A stretch of 64,000 nt of DNA from Mesorhizobium comanense (GTDB lineage Bacteria; Pseudomonadota; Alphaproteobacteria; Rhizobiales; Rhizobiaceae). Both the position numbers and the translations under genes were made by a program. How positions within the stretch are numbered: position 1 is the stretch's first letter; each line of letters begins with the position of its first letter. The stretch is from NCBI RefSeq assembly GCF_005503535.1, contig NZ_SCNN01000005.1, forward strand, positions 1 to 64,000. Reading direction: 5' to 3'. A model generated the notes under the pieces. It did no database searches. It worked only from the letters and a program-made list of their open reading frames with translations, and was not told where the DNA came from. Shown here piece by piece: positions 33,814 through 42,740 of this stretch.

Positions 33814-33990
33814 ATGGCTGGTATGAACCCCGAGAGAAAATCCCAGGATGCCATCGAGCAGGCCAACCGCAAATTGCTTCATGAGAACGATAAGCGCTTG
33901 GAAAAATGGAGAGAAGACCGCTTAAACTCCTTTGAACGAGATAGGGAAATTTCGGCTCAGAATTTCGCTCGGTCGCTGGATAGCGACTAG
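33814..33990 (+). CDS. Small charged protein divergent from the deaminase
   Basis: A 58-residue open frame with an excellent ribosome site (TAGGAGG, 5-7 bases before the ATG). The product is highly charged and predicted helical: NRKLLHENDKRLEKWREDRL, then FERDREISAQNFARS. It begins 54 bases from the deaminase start on the opposite strand. No family recognised. Position suggests a regulatory or antitoxin-type partner, but this is inference. Confidence 0.6.
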   Translation: MAGMNPERKSQDAIEQANRKLLHENDKRLEKWREDRLNSFERDREISAQNFARSLDSD

Positions 33991-34792
33991 AATCGCTTAT
34001 TGGTTCGATGAGAGCGACCAAGTTTCAGGAAGCAAATTTCCCGCATAGGCATTGTCGCTACTCATTCGCATGTCTGTCACGGATTGTTCAGCAGCGACCT
34101 AACTCCGGGTCGCTCTAGATATTTGCGTGGATCGACGAAGTTTTTGAAGCTTGGTAACGCGCTCGTGATTCTGCAAGGCACACTCTGCAGAATCAGCATG
34201 CCACGCGGTCCTTCACTCCCGCAATTCACAGGCACTTTCGTCTAGCCCCGCCGCCGCCATTCCAAATCAGTCTGCTGATGTCACTGGGGCTTCGTTGCAG
34301 GAACTGAACTGCTTGTACGTCCCCATGAATAACCGCCACTCTAAGCGACAAGTTGCGTCTGTGCCGAACCGTTGGCTCGCCGACGCCGCGCTGTCCGACG
34401 CAGCGCGCCAGTTCGAATGCGCTTCGAGCTTGCCGACCCAAAGCCCGAGCTCGGCGGCTTCGGCCTTCGCCTGCCGGGAAATTGTTTTGCCTAACGACGT
34501 GTCGACAAGGAACGGTACGAGCGGGCCGATAGGGAATCGCGTGTCGCTCTCGATGTCGAGCGCGAAGAACGAGAGGCGAAGATGAGTGGATTGCGGGAAG
34601 TGCGGCCTGCAATGGAGACGCAGAGCGCCCCGCTTGCGGTAGCGGATCGGCGATCTCCAAGCCGCCAAACCCCGAATAATGCCTACCGGTAAATAGCGAT
34701 CAAGAGGCAAACTTGGTGAGACACGAAAGGTCTTAACTGCCAAATCGATACGCGCGACTGCTCGCCCTGCCAATTAATGCATAGGGAAGATC
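33991..34792. other. About 800 bases without a convincing gene
   Basis: Between the small charged gene and tRNA-Glu. Overlapping open frames occur on both strands at 34226-34773, but none has a good ribosome site or recognisable motif. One plus-strand frame at about 34495-34570 reads as a charged helix (ERADRESRVALDVEREERE) without an in-frame start; it may be a gene remnant. Confidence 0.5.
34167..34194. repeat. Short perfect inverted repeat
   Basis: GATTCTGCA / TGCAGAATC, 9 bp with a 10-base loop, in the non-coding part of the accessory segment. No T run follows; role unknown. Confidence 0.7.
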
Positions 34793-34867
34793 TGGTACGC
34801 CCAAGGGGAATCGAACCCCTGTTACCGCCGTGAAAGGGCGGTGTCCTAACCGCTAGACGATGGGCGC
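34793..34867 (-). tRNA. tRNA-Glu(UUC)
   Basis: A 75-nt tRNA on the minus strand with anticodon TTC in the CCC-TTTCACG-G loop region, D-arm CGTCTAGCGGTTAGGACA, T-arm GGGGTTCGATTCCCC, and encoded CCA. G1 pairs with U72 by wobble. Its 3' end faces the integrase-remnant segment, the orientation expected for an integration site. Confidence 0.95.
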
Positions 34868-35013
34868 GCTCAGACGAAGCGGCTTATACTGACGTTGTGC
34901 GCAACCGGCAACCCGTCAGTTGCCGCCTTGGACAACTTTTTTGCGGGCCTGCCGGATTGGCGATTTGGCTGGGGTGGATATCACGGCCACGCGCCTTGGC
35001 GATTAGCAGAAAC

Positions 35014-35166
35014 GGAGCAAGGAGCGAAGCGACGCGGCGCAGACCCTGGAACCCATGCCGCGACGTTGAAGCGCGGCGACGGTGCGGAATTCTGCTCCGC
35101 TGCGCTCCCCGGTTGACTCCCGGCATGGATCTCCGGGTCTTCGCGACGGAGCTTCGCTCCTGCTCC
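35014..35166. repeat. Long imperfect palindrome, dispersed-repeat-like
   Basis: The arms GGAGCAAGGAGCGAAGC (35014-35030) and GCTTCGCTCCTGCTCC (35151-35166) are near-perfect reverse complements. Inside them GACCCTGGAACCCATGCCG (35042-35060) faces CGGCATGGATCTCCGGGTC (35121-35139). The 34868-35288 region otherwise has no supported gene. It resembles a small mobile palindromic element of rhizobia. Confidence 0.7.
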
Positions 35167-35288
35167 GCCCGTGGATGACGAAGTTGGGGGCGCTTCGGCC
35201 AATCTCGAATGTTTGGAATTATGCGCTGGACACGACATTGGCTAATGGCCTTAGCCGCGGACAGGCTCCGGCACGCCAAAGAGCGCCT

Positions 35289-36551
35289 TTAGCCCTCGCC
35301 ACCGCCGCCGCTGCGCCGGCGGCAGCGCCAGTTCCAGTCGCGCTCGGGGCCGACGTCAACATGGACCGATTCGGTGTGGCAATAGGTGCCGACGCCGCCG
35401 CGCCCGGGCATGGTCCTGATATAGTTCGCCAGTTCCCACTTGGAGACGCCGGGCACCTGGATGTCGGCGGCTGCGCAATACATGTGCAGCGAATTCTTGG
35501 CGCCGTTGGCACGGCGGTTGCGCGCCGGATCGCGATAGCCCGAGGTGACGACCATCTTGCGGCCGTAGTGCCCCTCGATCGTCTTCAGCACGCGCACCAG
35601 GGAAGGCTTCAGGCAGGCGACATCGACAGTCTCGTTCTGCTTGAGGAGCCCATTGGGCGCCAGCCTGGCCATGCCCGCGGCGGACGCGACCTGATAGCCG
35701 CCGCCGCCTTCGTCCTCGTTGAGATCGACGTCGCTTTCATCGTCGAGGCCGGATTTGCGCTTGATTTCGAACAGCGCCGTCTGGCGCACGCCAGGAAGCG
35801 CGTCACTGCCGGTGACATGACCGGTATCGCCGCCGATCGAAGCCAGCTGCACGGGTTTTTGCGTGGTATCCGTCGAGGCCAGCGTGATGATCGGTTTTGC
35901 CGGCGCCGGGGCCGGCTTGGCCTGTATGGCAGGCGCCTCGCTTCCGCGCGTGTTGACCAGCGGGGCAGGCGCCGCCTTCGCGGGCGTCGCGCCGAACATC
36001 GAGGCCAGGAAGCCTTTTTTCTTCGGCGCTTCGGGTTGCGGCATTTCGCCTGCTGTCACATAGACCGGATTGTTCATCGCCGGAGCCGCGGCCGGCTTGG
36101 GCGCCGTTACTTCAGCATCGGCGGCAGCGATCTTCTGGGCGACCGCGTCGGTCTGTTGCGCCGTCTGCGTCGGCGGCTGCAGGGACTGCGGTGTATGCCC
36201 CGCGATGGTTTCGGCGTCCGCCGGCGCCGTCAGCGGAAAGGCCGCCTCGGGCTTCGCCGTCGGCACATAGGCGATGGTTTCCGGCAGGGCGGTATCGCCT
36301 TCGCCCATCACGGTGGCCTGCTCGGTGGTGTGTGCGCTCGTCATCTGCGATGACGAATCGACCATTGCGACCGGCTTGCCCGTCGAGGCCGCGTGGATGT
36401 CCGAGGAAGAGGCATTGTAGCCGGGCGTTCCGACCGACATTGTCGGGTCGCCCGCCGAGGTGCAGGACGCCAGGAGCACGGAGCAGAGCGCTGCCACAAT
36501 GGCGCGGCGTTCTCCCTTTGCGAGGCTCCATCCTGCTGATTTCAAAGTCAA
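35289..36551 (-). CDS. Lipoprotein with C-terminal peptidase M15_3 (DUF882/YcbK-like) domain
   Basis: A 420-residue protein. A lipoprotein signal ends LLAS/C at about residue 31, followed by a long low-complexity linker rich in Ala/Pro/Thr. The C-terminal domain (about 290-410) holds VVTSGYRDPARNRRANGAKNS, then HMYCAAADIQVPGV and HTESVHVDVGP, the SxHxxxxAxD and HxD zinc ligands of the M15 D-Ala-D-Ala peptidase fold. Probably acts on peptidoglycan in the periplasm. The start is set at TTG 36551 because GAGGGGGAA lies just upstream; a GTG at 36593 is in frame with no such site. The C-terminus ends in a low-complexity RRRSGGGGEG. Confidence 0.85.
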   Translation of the reverse strand: MTLKSAGWSLAKGERRAIVAALCSVLLASCTSAGDPTMSVGTPGYNASSSDIHAASTGKPVAMVDSSSQMTSAHTTEQATVMGEGDTALPETIAYVPTAKPEAAFPLTAPADAETIAGHTPQSLQPPTQTAQQTDAVAQKIAAADAEVTAPKPAAAPAMNNPVYVTAGEMPQPEAPKKKGFLASMFGATPAKAAPAPLVNTRGSEAPAIQAKPAPAPAKPIITLASTDTTQKPVQLASIGGDTGHVTGSDALPGVRQTALFEIKRKSGLDDESDVDLNEDEGGGGYQVASAAGMARLAPNGLLKQNETVDVACLKPSLVRVLKTIEGHYGRKMVVTSGYRDPARNRRANGAKNSLHMYCAAADIQVPGVSKWELANYIRTMPGRGGVGTYCHTESVHVDVGPERDWNWRCRRRSGGGGEG

Positions 36552-36767
36552 ATTCCCCCTCGATGTCCGGTCGGTATGTCCTTGGCGCAGCACTGGAAAT
36601 TGCTGCCCGAGGTGACCTTTGTCTCCGATCCGGAAACGAGACCTGTGTCAAATCCGCAAGCGTTGAAGTATTTTCGCGGTGGATGCCGAATTACGGCCGC
36701 TCGATGGTTGACGCCACCATTTCGCCCGCTTTTACCGGGCCGTCAACTCACCAGACATTACAGTCCG

Positions 36768-38603
36768 TTACACACGCACCTTCACATAGGTGCCGGGGGC
36801 ATCGCCCAAGGTTTTCATATGCTTGCCGGGTTTCCGGGCAGGCACGCGGCTATTGTCCTTGGCCTCTATCCAGCTCTGCCAGTGCGGCCACCAGGACCCC
36901 GGATGGTCGGTTGCATCGGCGACCCATTGGTTGAAGTCGCCGGTCGGCGCGCCGCCTGTCCAGTACTGGTACTTGTTGGAGGCGGGCGGGTTGACCACGC
37001 CTGCGATATGGCCCGATCCGGCCATCACGTATTCGACCTGGCCGCCGAAATATTTCGAGCCGAGGAAGACCGACAGCGCCGGCGCGATGTGATCCTCCCT
37101 GGAAGCGAGATTGTAGATCGGAATCTTGACATCGCCGAGCGAGACAGTGTGCCCGGCCAACTCCATCGTGCCGCGCGAAAGGTTGTTCTCGAGATAGCAA
37201 TTGCGCAGATAGAAGGAGTGGTTGGCCGCAGCCATGCGCGTCGAATCGGCGTTCCAGTAAAGCAGGTCGAAGGGCAGGGGATCCTTGCCGCGCATATAGT
37301 TGTTGATGACATACGGCCAGATCAGGTCACCGGAGCGCAGCATGTTGAAGGCGGTCGCCATCTTCGTGCCGTCGAGATAGCCCTTTTCGTTCATCGACTT
37401 TTCCACCGCCGCGACCTGCTCCTCGTCGACGAACACTTTCAGGTCGCCGGCATGGGTGAAGTCGACTTGCGTGGTGAAAAAGGTCGCCGACTTGATGCGG
37501 TCGTCGCCTTCTGCGGCCATCAATGCCAGCGCGGCTGCCAGAAGCGTGCCGCCGACGCAGTAGCCGATCGCGTTGACGTCGCGTTCCCCGGTCGCCGTCT
37601 CGATCGTGTCGAGGCCGTATTGCAGGCCCTCCCGGATATAGGCTTCCCAGTTCTTGGCGCCGTGGCGTTCGTCCGGGTTGATCCAGGAGATGACGAACAC
37701 GGTGTGACCTTGTTCGATCGCCCAGCGGATGAACGACTTCTGCGGGTTGAGGTCGAGTATGTAGAACTTGTTGATCCAGGGCGGGCAGATCAGCAGCGGG
37801 CGTTTCAACACCGTCTCGGTCGCCGCATCGTACTGGATGATCTCGGCGACATCGCTGCGGCCGATCACCTTGCCGGGCGTGGTCGCGATGTTGCGGCCGA
37901 TCTCGAAGGGGGAATAGTCGGCCTGGCGCAGTTTCAGATCGCCCTTGCCGGCGGCGATGTCCTCGGCCAGCATCTTCATGCCGCGCACCAGGTTTTCGCC
38001 GTTGGAGGCGACTGTTTCTCGAAACAGCTCCGGGTTCGTCAGGATGAAATTCGACGGCGAAATGGCGTTGGACACCTGTTTGACGTAGAAGCTTGCCTTG
38101 TGGCGGGTGTGGTCATCCAGGCCTTCGGCATGGTCGACCAGTTCGCTCGCCCAGCGCGATGTGACGAGATAGGCCTGCTTCAGGAAGTCGAAAAACGCAT
38201 TGCGGCCCCATTCCGGGTCCTGGAAACGCTTGTCGCCTCGCTCCGGCTTGACCGCGTCGTCCTGGCCCTCGGCGTTCGGGCTGACGCGCTGGATGGCATT
38301 CGCCCACACGGTCATATAGCCGGCGAACAGCCGCGTCTGCGCTTCGAGCGCGCGCTGCGGATCGGCAAGCCAGTATTCGCTGAGCTTGGAGAAGGTCTTG
38401 ACCATGTCGACGACGGGTTCGGCGACGTGGTCGCGCACCTCACCCTTTTCGCGCGGCTCGGCCCAGGCTGAAGCCGCTTTGCCGGCTTGTTCGATCATGC
38501 GCGCCATGTTCAGCGCGAAGCGTTCCGGATCCTTCACCAGATATTGCTCGACGGTTGAAGGTCCGCCATCTTCCGCTTTGCCCGAATCGGGTGTTTTGGA
38601 CAT
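36768..38603 (-). CDS. phaC: Class I poly(3-hydroxyalkanoate) polymerase
   Basis: A 611-residue synthase that polymerises 3-hydroxyacyl-CoA into PHB granules. The alpha/beta hydrolase core has the lipase-box variant GYCVGG with the nucleophile Cys349. Downstream are the conserved Asp in SREDHIAPAL and His in GSGHIAGVVNPP. PPWINKFYILDLNPQKSF and WNADSTRMAAANHSFYLRN are typical of PhaC. The length matches class I enzymes. The frame runs to 38669, but MSKTPDSG with a GGAGGAA site is preferred. Single gene, divergent from a lipoprotein gene. Confidence 0.96.
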   Translation of the reverse strand: MSKTPDSGKAEDGGPSTVEQYLVKDPERFALNMARMIEQAGKAASAWAEPREKGEVRDHVAEPVVDMVKTFSKLSEYWLADPQRALEAQTRLFAGYMTVWANAIQRVSPNAEGQDDAVKPERGDKRFQDPEWGRNAFFDFLKQAYLVTSRWASELVDHAEGLDDHTRHKASFYVKQVSNAISPSNFILTNPELFRETVASNGENLVRGMKMLAEDIAAGKGDLKLRQADYSPFEIGRNIATTPGKVIGRSDVAEIIQYDAATETVLKRPLLICPPWINKFYILDLNPQKSFIRWAIEQGHTVFVISWINPDERHGAKNWEAYIREGLQYGLDTIETATGERDVNAIGYCVGGTLLAAALALMAAEGDDRIKSATFFTTQVDFTHAGDLKVFVDEEQVAAVEKSMNEKGYLDGTKMATAFNMLRSGDLIWPYVINNYMRGKDPLPFDLLYWNADSTRMAAANHSFYLRNCYLENNLSRGTMELAGHTVSLGDVKIPIYNLASREDHIAPALSVFLGSKYFGGQVEYVMAGSGHIAGVVNPPASNKYQYWTGGAPTGDFNQWVADATDHPGSWWPHWQSWIEAKDNSRVPARKPGKHMKTLGDAPGTYVKVRV

Positions 38604-38700
38604 GGTTCGCGGGGTTCCTCCGGAAGCGTTTTCTTGACATATTAACATGGGACATCCGACAGGGTCCAATCTCGCTTACCTCGGCTGCCAAGGAAACAAT

Positions 38701-39093
38701 ATGACGATTAATGTTGGCGAGACTGTTTTTTTAGGTGCCGCACGCTTTTGCCGCGTCGGCGCGGCGATCGTCCTTCTCGGGGTTGCCGGGTGCTCCAGCA
38801 CGGGCACAAGCGGTCCGGTGCCCATGGCATCGGATGCCGGCGCGAAGGATACCGGCACCTTTCCGAACCTGAACATTCCGCCCAAGGTCGCGGCGCCGCA
38901 GTTCACCGAAGCCGAGCGCAACGCCAAGCTCGCCCAACTGAAGGCCGACAAGAGTGGCCAGGCCCCCAGGGGCGGCGCTCCAAAGGTCGCCGGTCAGGGC
39001 GCCATGACCGATCTCGCCAAGCAGCATGGCCCCGAGACGCTGAAGCAGATCGAAGGCAAATGCGACCCAACCCTCGACCCTACCTGCAAATGA
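38701..39093 (+). CDS. Small lipoprotein of unknown function
   Basis: A 130-residue protein with a lipobox (VLLGVAG/C at about residue 31), followed by a hydrophilic, Ala/Lys-rich region containing FPNLNIPPKVAAPQFTEAERNAKLAQLKADK, and a C-terminal Cys pair (GKCDPTLDPTCK). AAGGAA lies 6 bases before the ATG. Likely anchored in the outer or inner membrane. Divergent from phaC by about 100 bases. Confidence 0.85.
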   Translation: MTINVGETVFLGAARFCRVGAAIVLLGVAGCSSTGTSGPVPMASDAGAKDTGTFPNLNIPPKVAAPQFTEAERNAKLAQLKADKSGQAPRGGAPKVAGQGAMTDLAKQHGPETLKQIEGKCDPTLDPTCK

Positions 39094-39155
39094 GTATATA
39101 GCGCGCGCCCAATGCCCTAACATATGCGGGGCTCCCCTTGCTGTCTGGAACTGCC

Positions 39156-40373
39156 ATGGAAGAATTTCACAAGGTCCGCCGGCTTCCGCCTTACGTGTTC
39201 GAGCAGGTCAATCGGCTCAAGGCCAGCGCCCGTTCCCGCGGCGCCGACATCGTCGACCTCGGCATGGGCAATCCCGATCTTCCGACACCCAAGGCCATCG
39301 TCGACAAATTGTGCGAGGTCGTGCGCGATCCGCGCACGCACCGCTATTCCTCATCGCGCGGCATTCCGGGCCTGCGCCGCGCCCAGGCGAATTATTATGC
39401 CCGCCGTTTCGGCGTGAAGCTCAACCCCGACACTCAGGTCGTGGCCACGCTCGGTTCGAAGGAAGGTTTCGCCAACATGGCGCAGGCCATCACCGCGCCC
39501 GGCGACGTGATCCTGTGCCCGAACCCGACCTATCCGATCCATGCCTTCGGCTTCATCATGTCGGGCGGTGTCATCCGCTCGCTGCAGGTCGAGCCCGATG
39601 ACGGCTTCATTCCGGCACTGGAACGCGGTGTTCGTCACTCGATCCCGAAGCCACTGGCGCTCATCCTCAACTACCCGTCGAACCCGACGGCACTGGTCGC
39701 CTCGCTCGATTTCTACAAGGACGTGGTGGCGTTCGCGAAGAAGAACGACATCATCATCCTGTCCGATCTTGCCTATTCCGAGATCTATTTCGACGGCAAC
39801 CCGCCGCCTTCGGTGCTGCAGGTTCCGGGTGCCATGGACGTCTGCGTCGAATTCACCTCGATGTCGAAGACCTTTTCAATGCCCGGCTGGCGCATGGGTT
39901 TTGCTGTCGGCAATGAACGGCTGATCTCGGCGTTGACGCGGGTGAAATCCTATCTCGACTACGGCGCCTTCACGCCGATCCAGGTGGCGGCCGCGCATGC
40001 GCTCAACGGCGACGGCGCCGATATCGCCGAGGTGCGTGAGGTCTACCACAAGCGCCGCGACGTGATGGTCGACGCCTTCGGGCGCGCTGGATGGACCATT
40101 CCGGCGCCTGCCGCTTCGATGTTCGCCTGGGCGCCCATCCCCGAACCGTTCCGGCATCTGGGCTCGCTCGAATTCTCCAAGCTTCTCATCGAGCATGCCG
40201 ACGTCGCGGTGGCGCCGGGTGTGGGCTTCGGCGAACATGGCGACGATTTCGTGCGCGTGGCCCTGGTCGAGAACGAGCACCGGATTCGCCAGGCGGCGCG
40301 CAACATCAAGCGCTTCCTGTCGACCAGCGCCAAGCAGCCCAACAATGTGGTGCCGCTTTCCGCCCACCGGTAA
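39156..40373 (+). CDS. alaC: Alanine-synthesising aminotransferase, AlaC-like (class I/II PLP)
   Basis: A 405-residue PLP enzyme closely resembling E. coli AlaC (YfdZ), the glutamate-pyruvate aminotransferase: RLPPYVF, then DLGMGNPDLPTPKAIVDKL, HRYSSSRGIPGLRRA, LGSKEGFANM, PNPTYPIHAFG. The PLP-binding lysine is Lys238 in SMSKTFSMPGWRMGF, and the C-terminal VALVENEHRIRQAARNIKRF is conserved. It precedes the homoserine dehydrogenase gene by 139 bases containing a palindromic repeat. A role in amino-acid synthesis from pyruvate or 2-oxo acids is expected; annotation as LL-DAP aminotransferase would be less apt. Confidence 0.88.
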   Translation: MEEFHKVRRLPPYVFEQVNRLKASARSRGADIVDLGMGNPDLPTPKAIVDKLCEVVRDPRTHRYSSSRGIPGLRRAQANYYARRFGVKLNPDTQVVATLGSKEGFANMAQAITAPGDVILCPNPTYPIHAFGFIMSGGVIRSLQVEPDDGFIPALERGVRHSIPKPLALILNYPSNPTALVASLDFYKDVVAFAKKNDIIILSDLAYSEIYFDGNPPPSVLQVPGAMDVCVEFTSMSKTFSMPGWRMGFAVGNERLISALTRVKSYLDYGAFTPIQVAAAHALNGDGADIAEVREVYHKRRDVMVDAFGRAGWTIPAPAASMFAWAPIPEPFRHLGSLEFSKLLIEHADVAVAPGVGFGEHGDDFVRVALVENEHRIRQAARNIKRFLSTSAKQPNNVVPLSAHR

Positions 40374-40378
40374 GTAAA

Positions 40379-40422
40379 GCAATTCCAGGAAAAGTGCGAA
40401 ACGGCTTTCCGTCCGGAATTGC
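40379..40422. repeat. Dispersed palindromic repeat, copy A
   Basis: GCAATTCC ... GGAATTGC arms with AGGAAAAGTGCGAAACGGCTT between them. Related copies at 45699 and 63044, always directly after a gene. Confidence 0.8.
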
Positions 40423-40512
40423 GTAAGAACAGAGAGTTAGAGCCCTTCAGCGATTCCGTGAAGCGTTGAAGGGCTTTAGAATTTCGATCTGACTTGAGGG
40501 ACGTCGCCGGAC

Positions 40513-41826
40513 ATGGCTGAAGCATTGCGTGTTGGAATTGCCGGACTTGGCACGGTCGGCGCGTCGGTGGCGCGCGTGCTGCGTGACAAGGCGGCGGAAC
40601 TGACCCGCCAATGCGGGCGCGATGTCACCGTTACCGCCGTCTCGGCGCGGGACCGCAAGCGCGACCGTGGTGTCGATCTCGGTTCGGCGGCATGGTTCGA
40701 TGATCCGGTCAAAATGGCGCAGACCGCCGACATCGACGTGTTCGTCGAACTGATCGGCGGCGATGAGGGGGCGGCACGCTCTTCGGTGAAGGCCGCGCTC
40801 GAAGCCGGCCGCCATGTCGTCACCGCCAACAAGGCGCTGCTTGCCAAGCATGGCGTGGCACTGGCCGAGATCGCCGAGAAGAAGGGCGTGCTGCTCAACT
40901 ACGAGGCGGCGGTGGCGGGCGGCATTCCCGTTATCAAGACGATGCGCGAGGCGATGGCCGGCAATTCGGTGACACGCGTCTTCGGCATCCTCAACGGCAC
41001 CTGCAACTACATTCTCACGCGCATGGAGGCCGAAGGCGTCTCGTTCGACGTCGTGCTGAAGGATGCCCAGCGGCTCGGCTACGCCGAGGCAGACCCGACC
41101 TTCGACATCGAAGGACACGACACCGCGCACAAGCTGTCGATCCTGACCAGCCTGGCCTTCGGCACGAAGATCGCTGCCAACGATATCTATATGGAAGGCA
41201 TCTCCAACATCACCCAGGCCGACATTCGCGCCGCCGGTGATCTCGGCTACCGGATCAAGCTGCTTGGCGTCGCGCAGCGCACCGACAGCGGCATCGAGCA
41301 GCGTGTGCACCCGACCATGGTGCCGACGGCCTCCGTTATCGCGCAGGTGCATGGCGTCACCAACGCCGTGGCGATCGAAACCGATATCCTTGGCGAATTG
41401 CTGCTCTCCGGCCCCGGCGCCGGTGGCAATGCGACCGCCTCGGCCGTTATCGGCGACATCGCCGATATCGCCAAGAGCCGGCCCGGCTTTCAGCATGGTC
41501 CTGTCTTCGGCCGGCCGGCCAAGGAGCTGCGGCCCTACAAGAAGGCGCAGATGCGCAGCCATGCCGGCGGTTATTTCATCCGGCTGACCGTGCATGACCG
41601 CATCGGCGTGTTCGCCGCGATTGCCAAGCGCATGGCCGACAACGACATTTCGCTGGAATCGATCGTCCAGCACGCGGTCGGCGGCGAGGCGGAAGCGCAG
41701 AAGACCGTGATCCTTGTTACGCACGAGACCACGGAGGCCGCCGTGCGCAAGGCGGTCGACGGCATCACGAGGGATGGTCACCTGACCGACAAGCCGCAGG
41801 TCATCCGCATCGAGCGGGCAGGGTAG
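40513..41826 (+). CDS. hom: Homoserine dehydrogenase
   Basis: A 437-residue enzyme reducing aspartate semialdehyde to homoserine in the threonine/methionine pathway. N-terminal NAD(P) motif GIAGLGTVGASVAR, then the catalytic domain with NYEAAVAGGIPVIKTMREAM (Lys) and GILNGTCNYIL, plus YAEADPTFDIEGHDTAHKL, which carries the conserved acidic residues. The C-terminal ACT domain (about 355-435, RLTVHDRIGVFAAIAKRMADNDISLESIVQ) is expected for threonine feedback inhibition. Confidence 0.97.
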   Translation: MAEALRVGIAGLGTVGASVARVLRDKAAELTRQCGRDVTVTAVSARDRKRDRGVDLGSAAWFDDPVKMAQTADIDVFVELIGGDEGAARSSVKAALEAGRHVVTANKALLAKHGVALAEIAEKKGVLLNYEAAVAGGIPVIKTMREAMAGNSVTRVFGILNGTCNYILTRMEAEGVSFDVVLKDAQRLGYAEADPTFDIEGHDTAHKLSILTSLAFGTKIAANDIYMEGISNITQADIRAAGDLGYRIKLLGVAQRTDSGIEQRVHPTMVPTASVIAQVHGVTNAVAIETDILGELLLSGPGAGGNATASAVIGDIADIAKSRPGFQHGPVFGRPAKELRPYKKAQMRSHAGGYFIRLTVHDRIGVFAAIAKRMADNDISLESIVQHAVGGEAEAQKTVILVTHETTEAAVRKAVDGITRDGHLTDKPQVIRIERAG

Positions 41827-41933
41827 CCCCGCTACAGAAACCGCGTCGGCGCCGCGTGCCGGGCAGTCCAGATCGGCCGGAACGAATTCGTGTCGGAGCC
41901 GTTCTCTTGGTCAACAACCAAGGGAGCCGCTTC

Positions 41934-42290
41934 ATGGCCGATACCAGCAAGTCCGACACCCCTCACATGGACGACATCCAGAAAACCCTGGAGAAGCAGA
42001 TCGCGGATCTCCGCAAGGAGATAACAAAGATCAACAAGAGCCTGGCGGAACGCAGTGCCGAGCTTGTCGACGAGGCCTCGGACCAGGCATCGCATTTCTA
42101 CGATACGGCCGCCGCCCGCGCGTCGCGGACAGCGCAACAGTTGCGCAGCCAGGCCCAGGTCGTGTCCGAGGTTGCCCGCGACAACCCCGGTACCACCACG
42201 GCGGTGGTCGGCGTGATAGGCCTGCTCGGCTTCCTGGCCGGTCTGGCTATCGGCCAGTCTATGAACGACGCGCCGCGCCGCTGGTATTGA
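41934..42290 (+). CDS. DUF883/ElaB-like ribosome- or membrane-associated protein
   Basis: A 118-residue protein. Residues 1-80 form a long charged helix (DIQKTLEKQIADLRKEITKI, then SAELVDEASDQASHF). A single C-terminal transmembrane helix (TTTAVVGVIGLLGFLAGLAIG) ends the protein. This arrangement matches the ElaB/YqjD/DUF883 group, inner-membrane anchored proteins that can bind stationary-phase ribosomes. AGGGAG precedes the ATG. Followed closely by another small membrane protein. Confidence 0.75.
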   Translation: MADTSKSDTPHMDDIQKTLEKQIADLRKEITKINKSLAERSAELVDEASDQASHFYDTAAARASRTAQQLRSQAQVVSEVARDNPGTTTAVVGVIGLLGFLAGLAIGQSMNDAPRRWY

Positions 42291-42370
42291 TCCTGGCCGA
42301 TTGAGCGGGCCTTGCCCGCTCGTCCCACCGTTCACGACATCCAGATTCAAGACATCCAGCGGAGGCCAAC

Positions 42371-42538
42371 ATGGCATCATCTGCACTGATCGGTATTCTG
42401 ATCACATTCCTCGTCATCATTCTTGTGCTGTATCTGGTTCAGCGCCTGCCGTTGGACGGGCGCATGAGGCAGATCGTCCAGGTCATCGTCATCATCATCG
42501 GCATCATTTCGTTGCTCAAATACCTCGCGGTTTTCTAG
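42371..42538 (+). CDS. Very small two-helix membrane protein
   Basis: A 55-residue protein, ATG at 42371 preceded by GGAGG at 5 bases. Helix 1 is about residues 5-23 (ALIGILITFLVIILVLYLV), with a short loop (RLPLDGRMRQ), and helix 2 about 34-53 (VQVIVIIIGIISLLKYLA). It resembles a widespread small membrane-protein family of unknown role. Likely co-transcribed with the DUF883-like gene 80 bases upstream. Confidence 0.75.
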   Translation: MASSALIGILITFLVIILVLYLVQRLPLDGRMRQIVQVIVIIIGIISLLKYLAVF

Positions 42539-42569
42539 GCCGCGAAGGCGGCATTCCGATGCGTTTCAG

Positions 42570-42606
42570 CCGGCTCGGCCCGTCGCGACCGAGCCGGAAT
42601 CTTTTC
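42570..42606 (+). terminator. Terminator after the small membrane genes
   Basis: Perfect 9-bp stem CCGGCTCGG / CCGAGCCGG with a 10-base loop, followed by AATCTTTTC. Confidence 0.7.
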
Positions 42607-42740
42607 AAGAATACGGTTCAATCGATTGATATTGTTTGTGTTTCGATAAAACGCTCGGCAGGTCTTGCCGTTGTCATGCTCGTTTGACAAAACAAGCCCG
42701 CCTCCGGCGGGAGGCGGCATTGAAACGAGGATTTGCCGAA

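Noticed and set aside
34267..34773. 168-codon minus-strand frame and overlapping plus-strand 96-codon frame
   Set aside because: Both lack ribosome sites and family motifs; the reading is mutually exclusive and unconvincing.
36576..38471. 631-codon plus-strand frame over phaC
   Set aside because: The minus-strand PhaC is complete with all catalytic motifs; the plus frame is a GC shadow.
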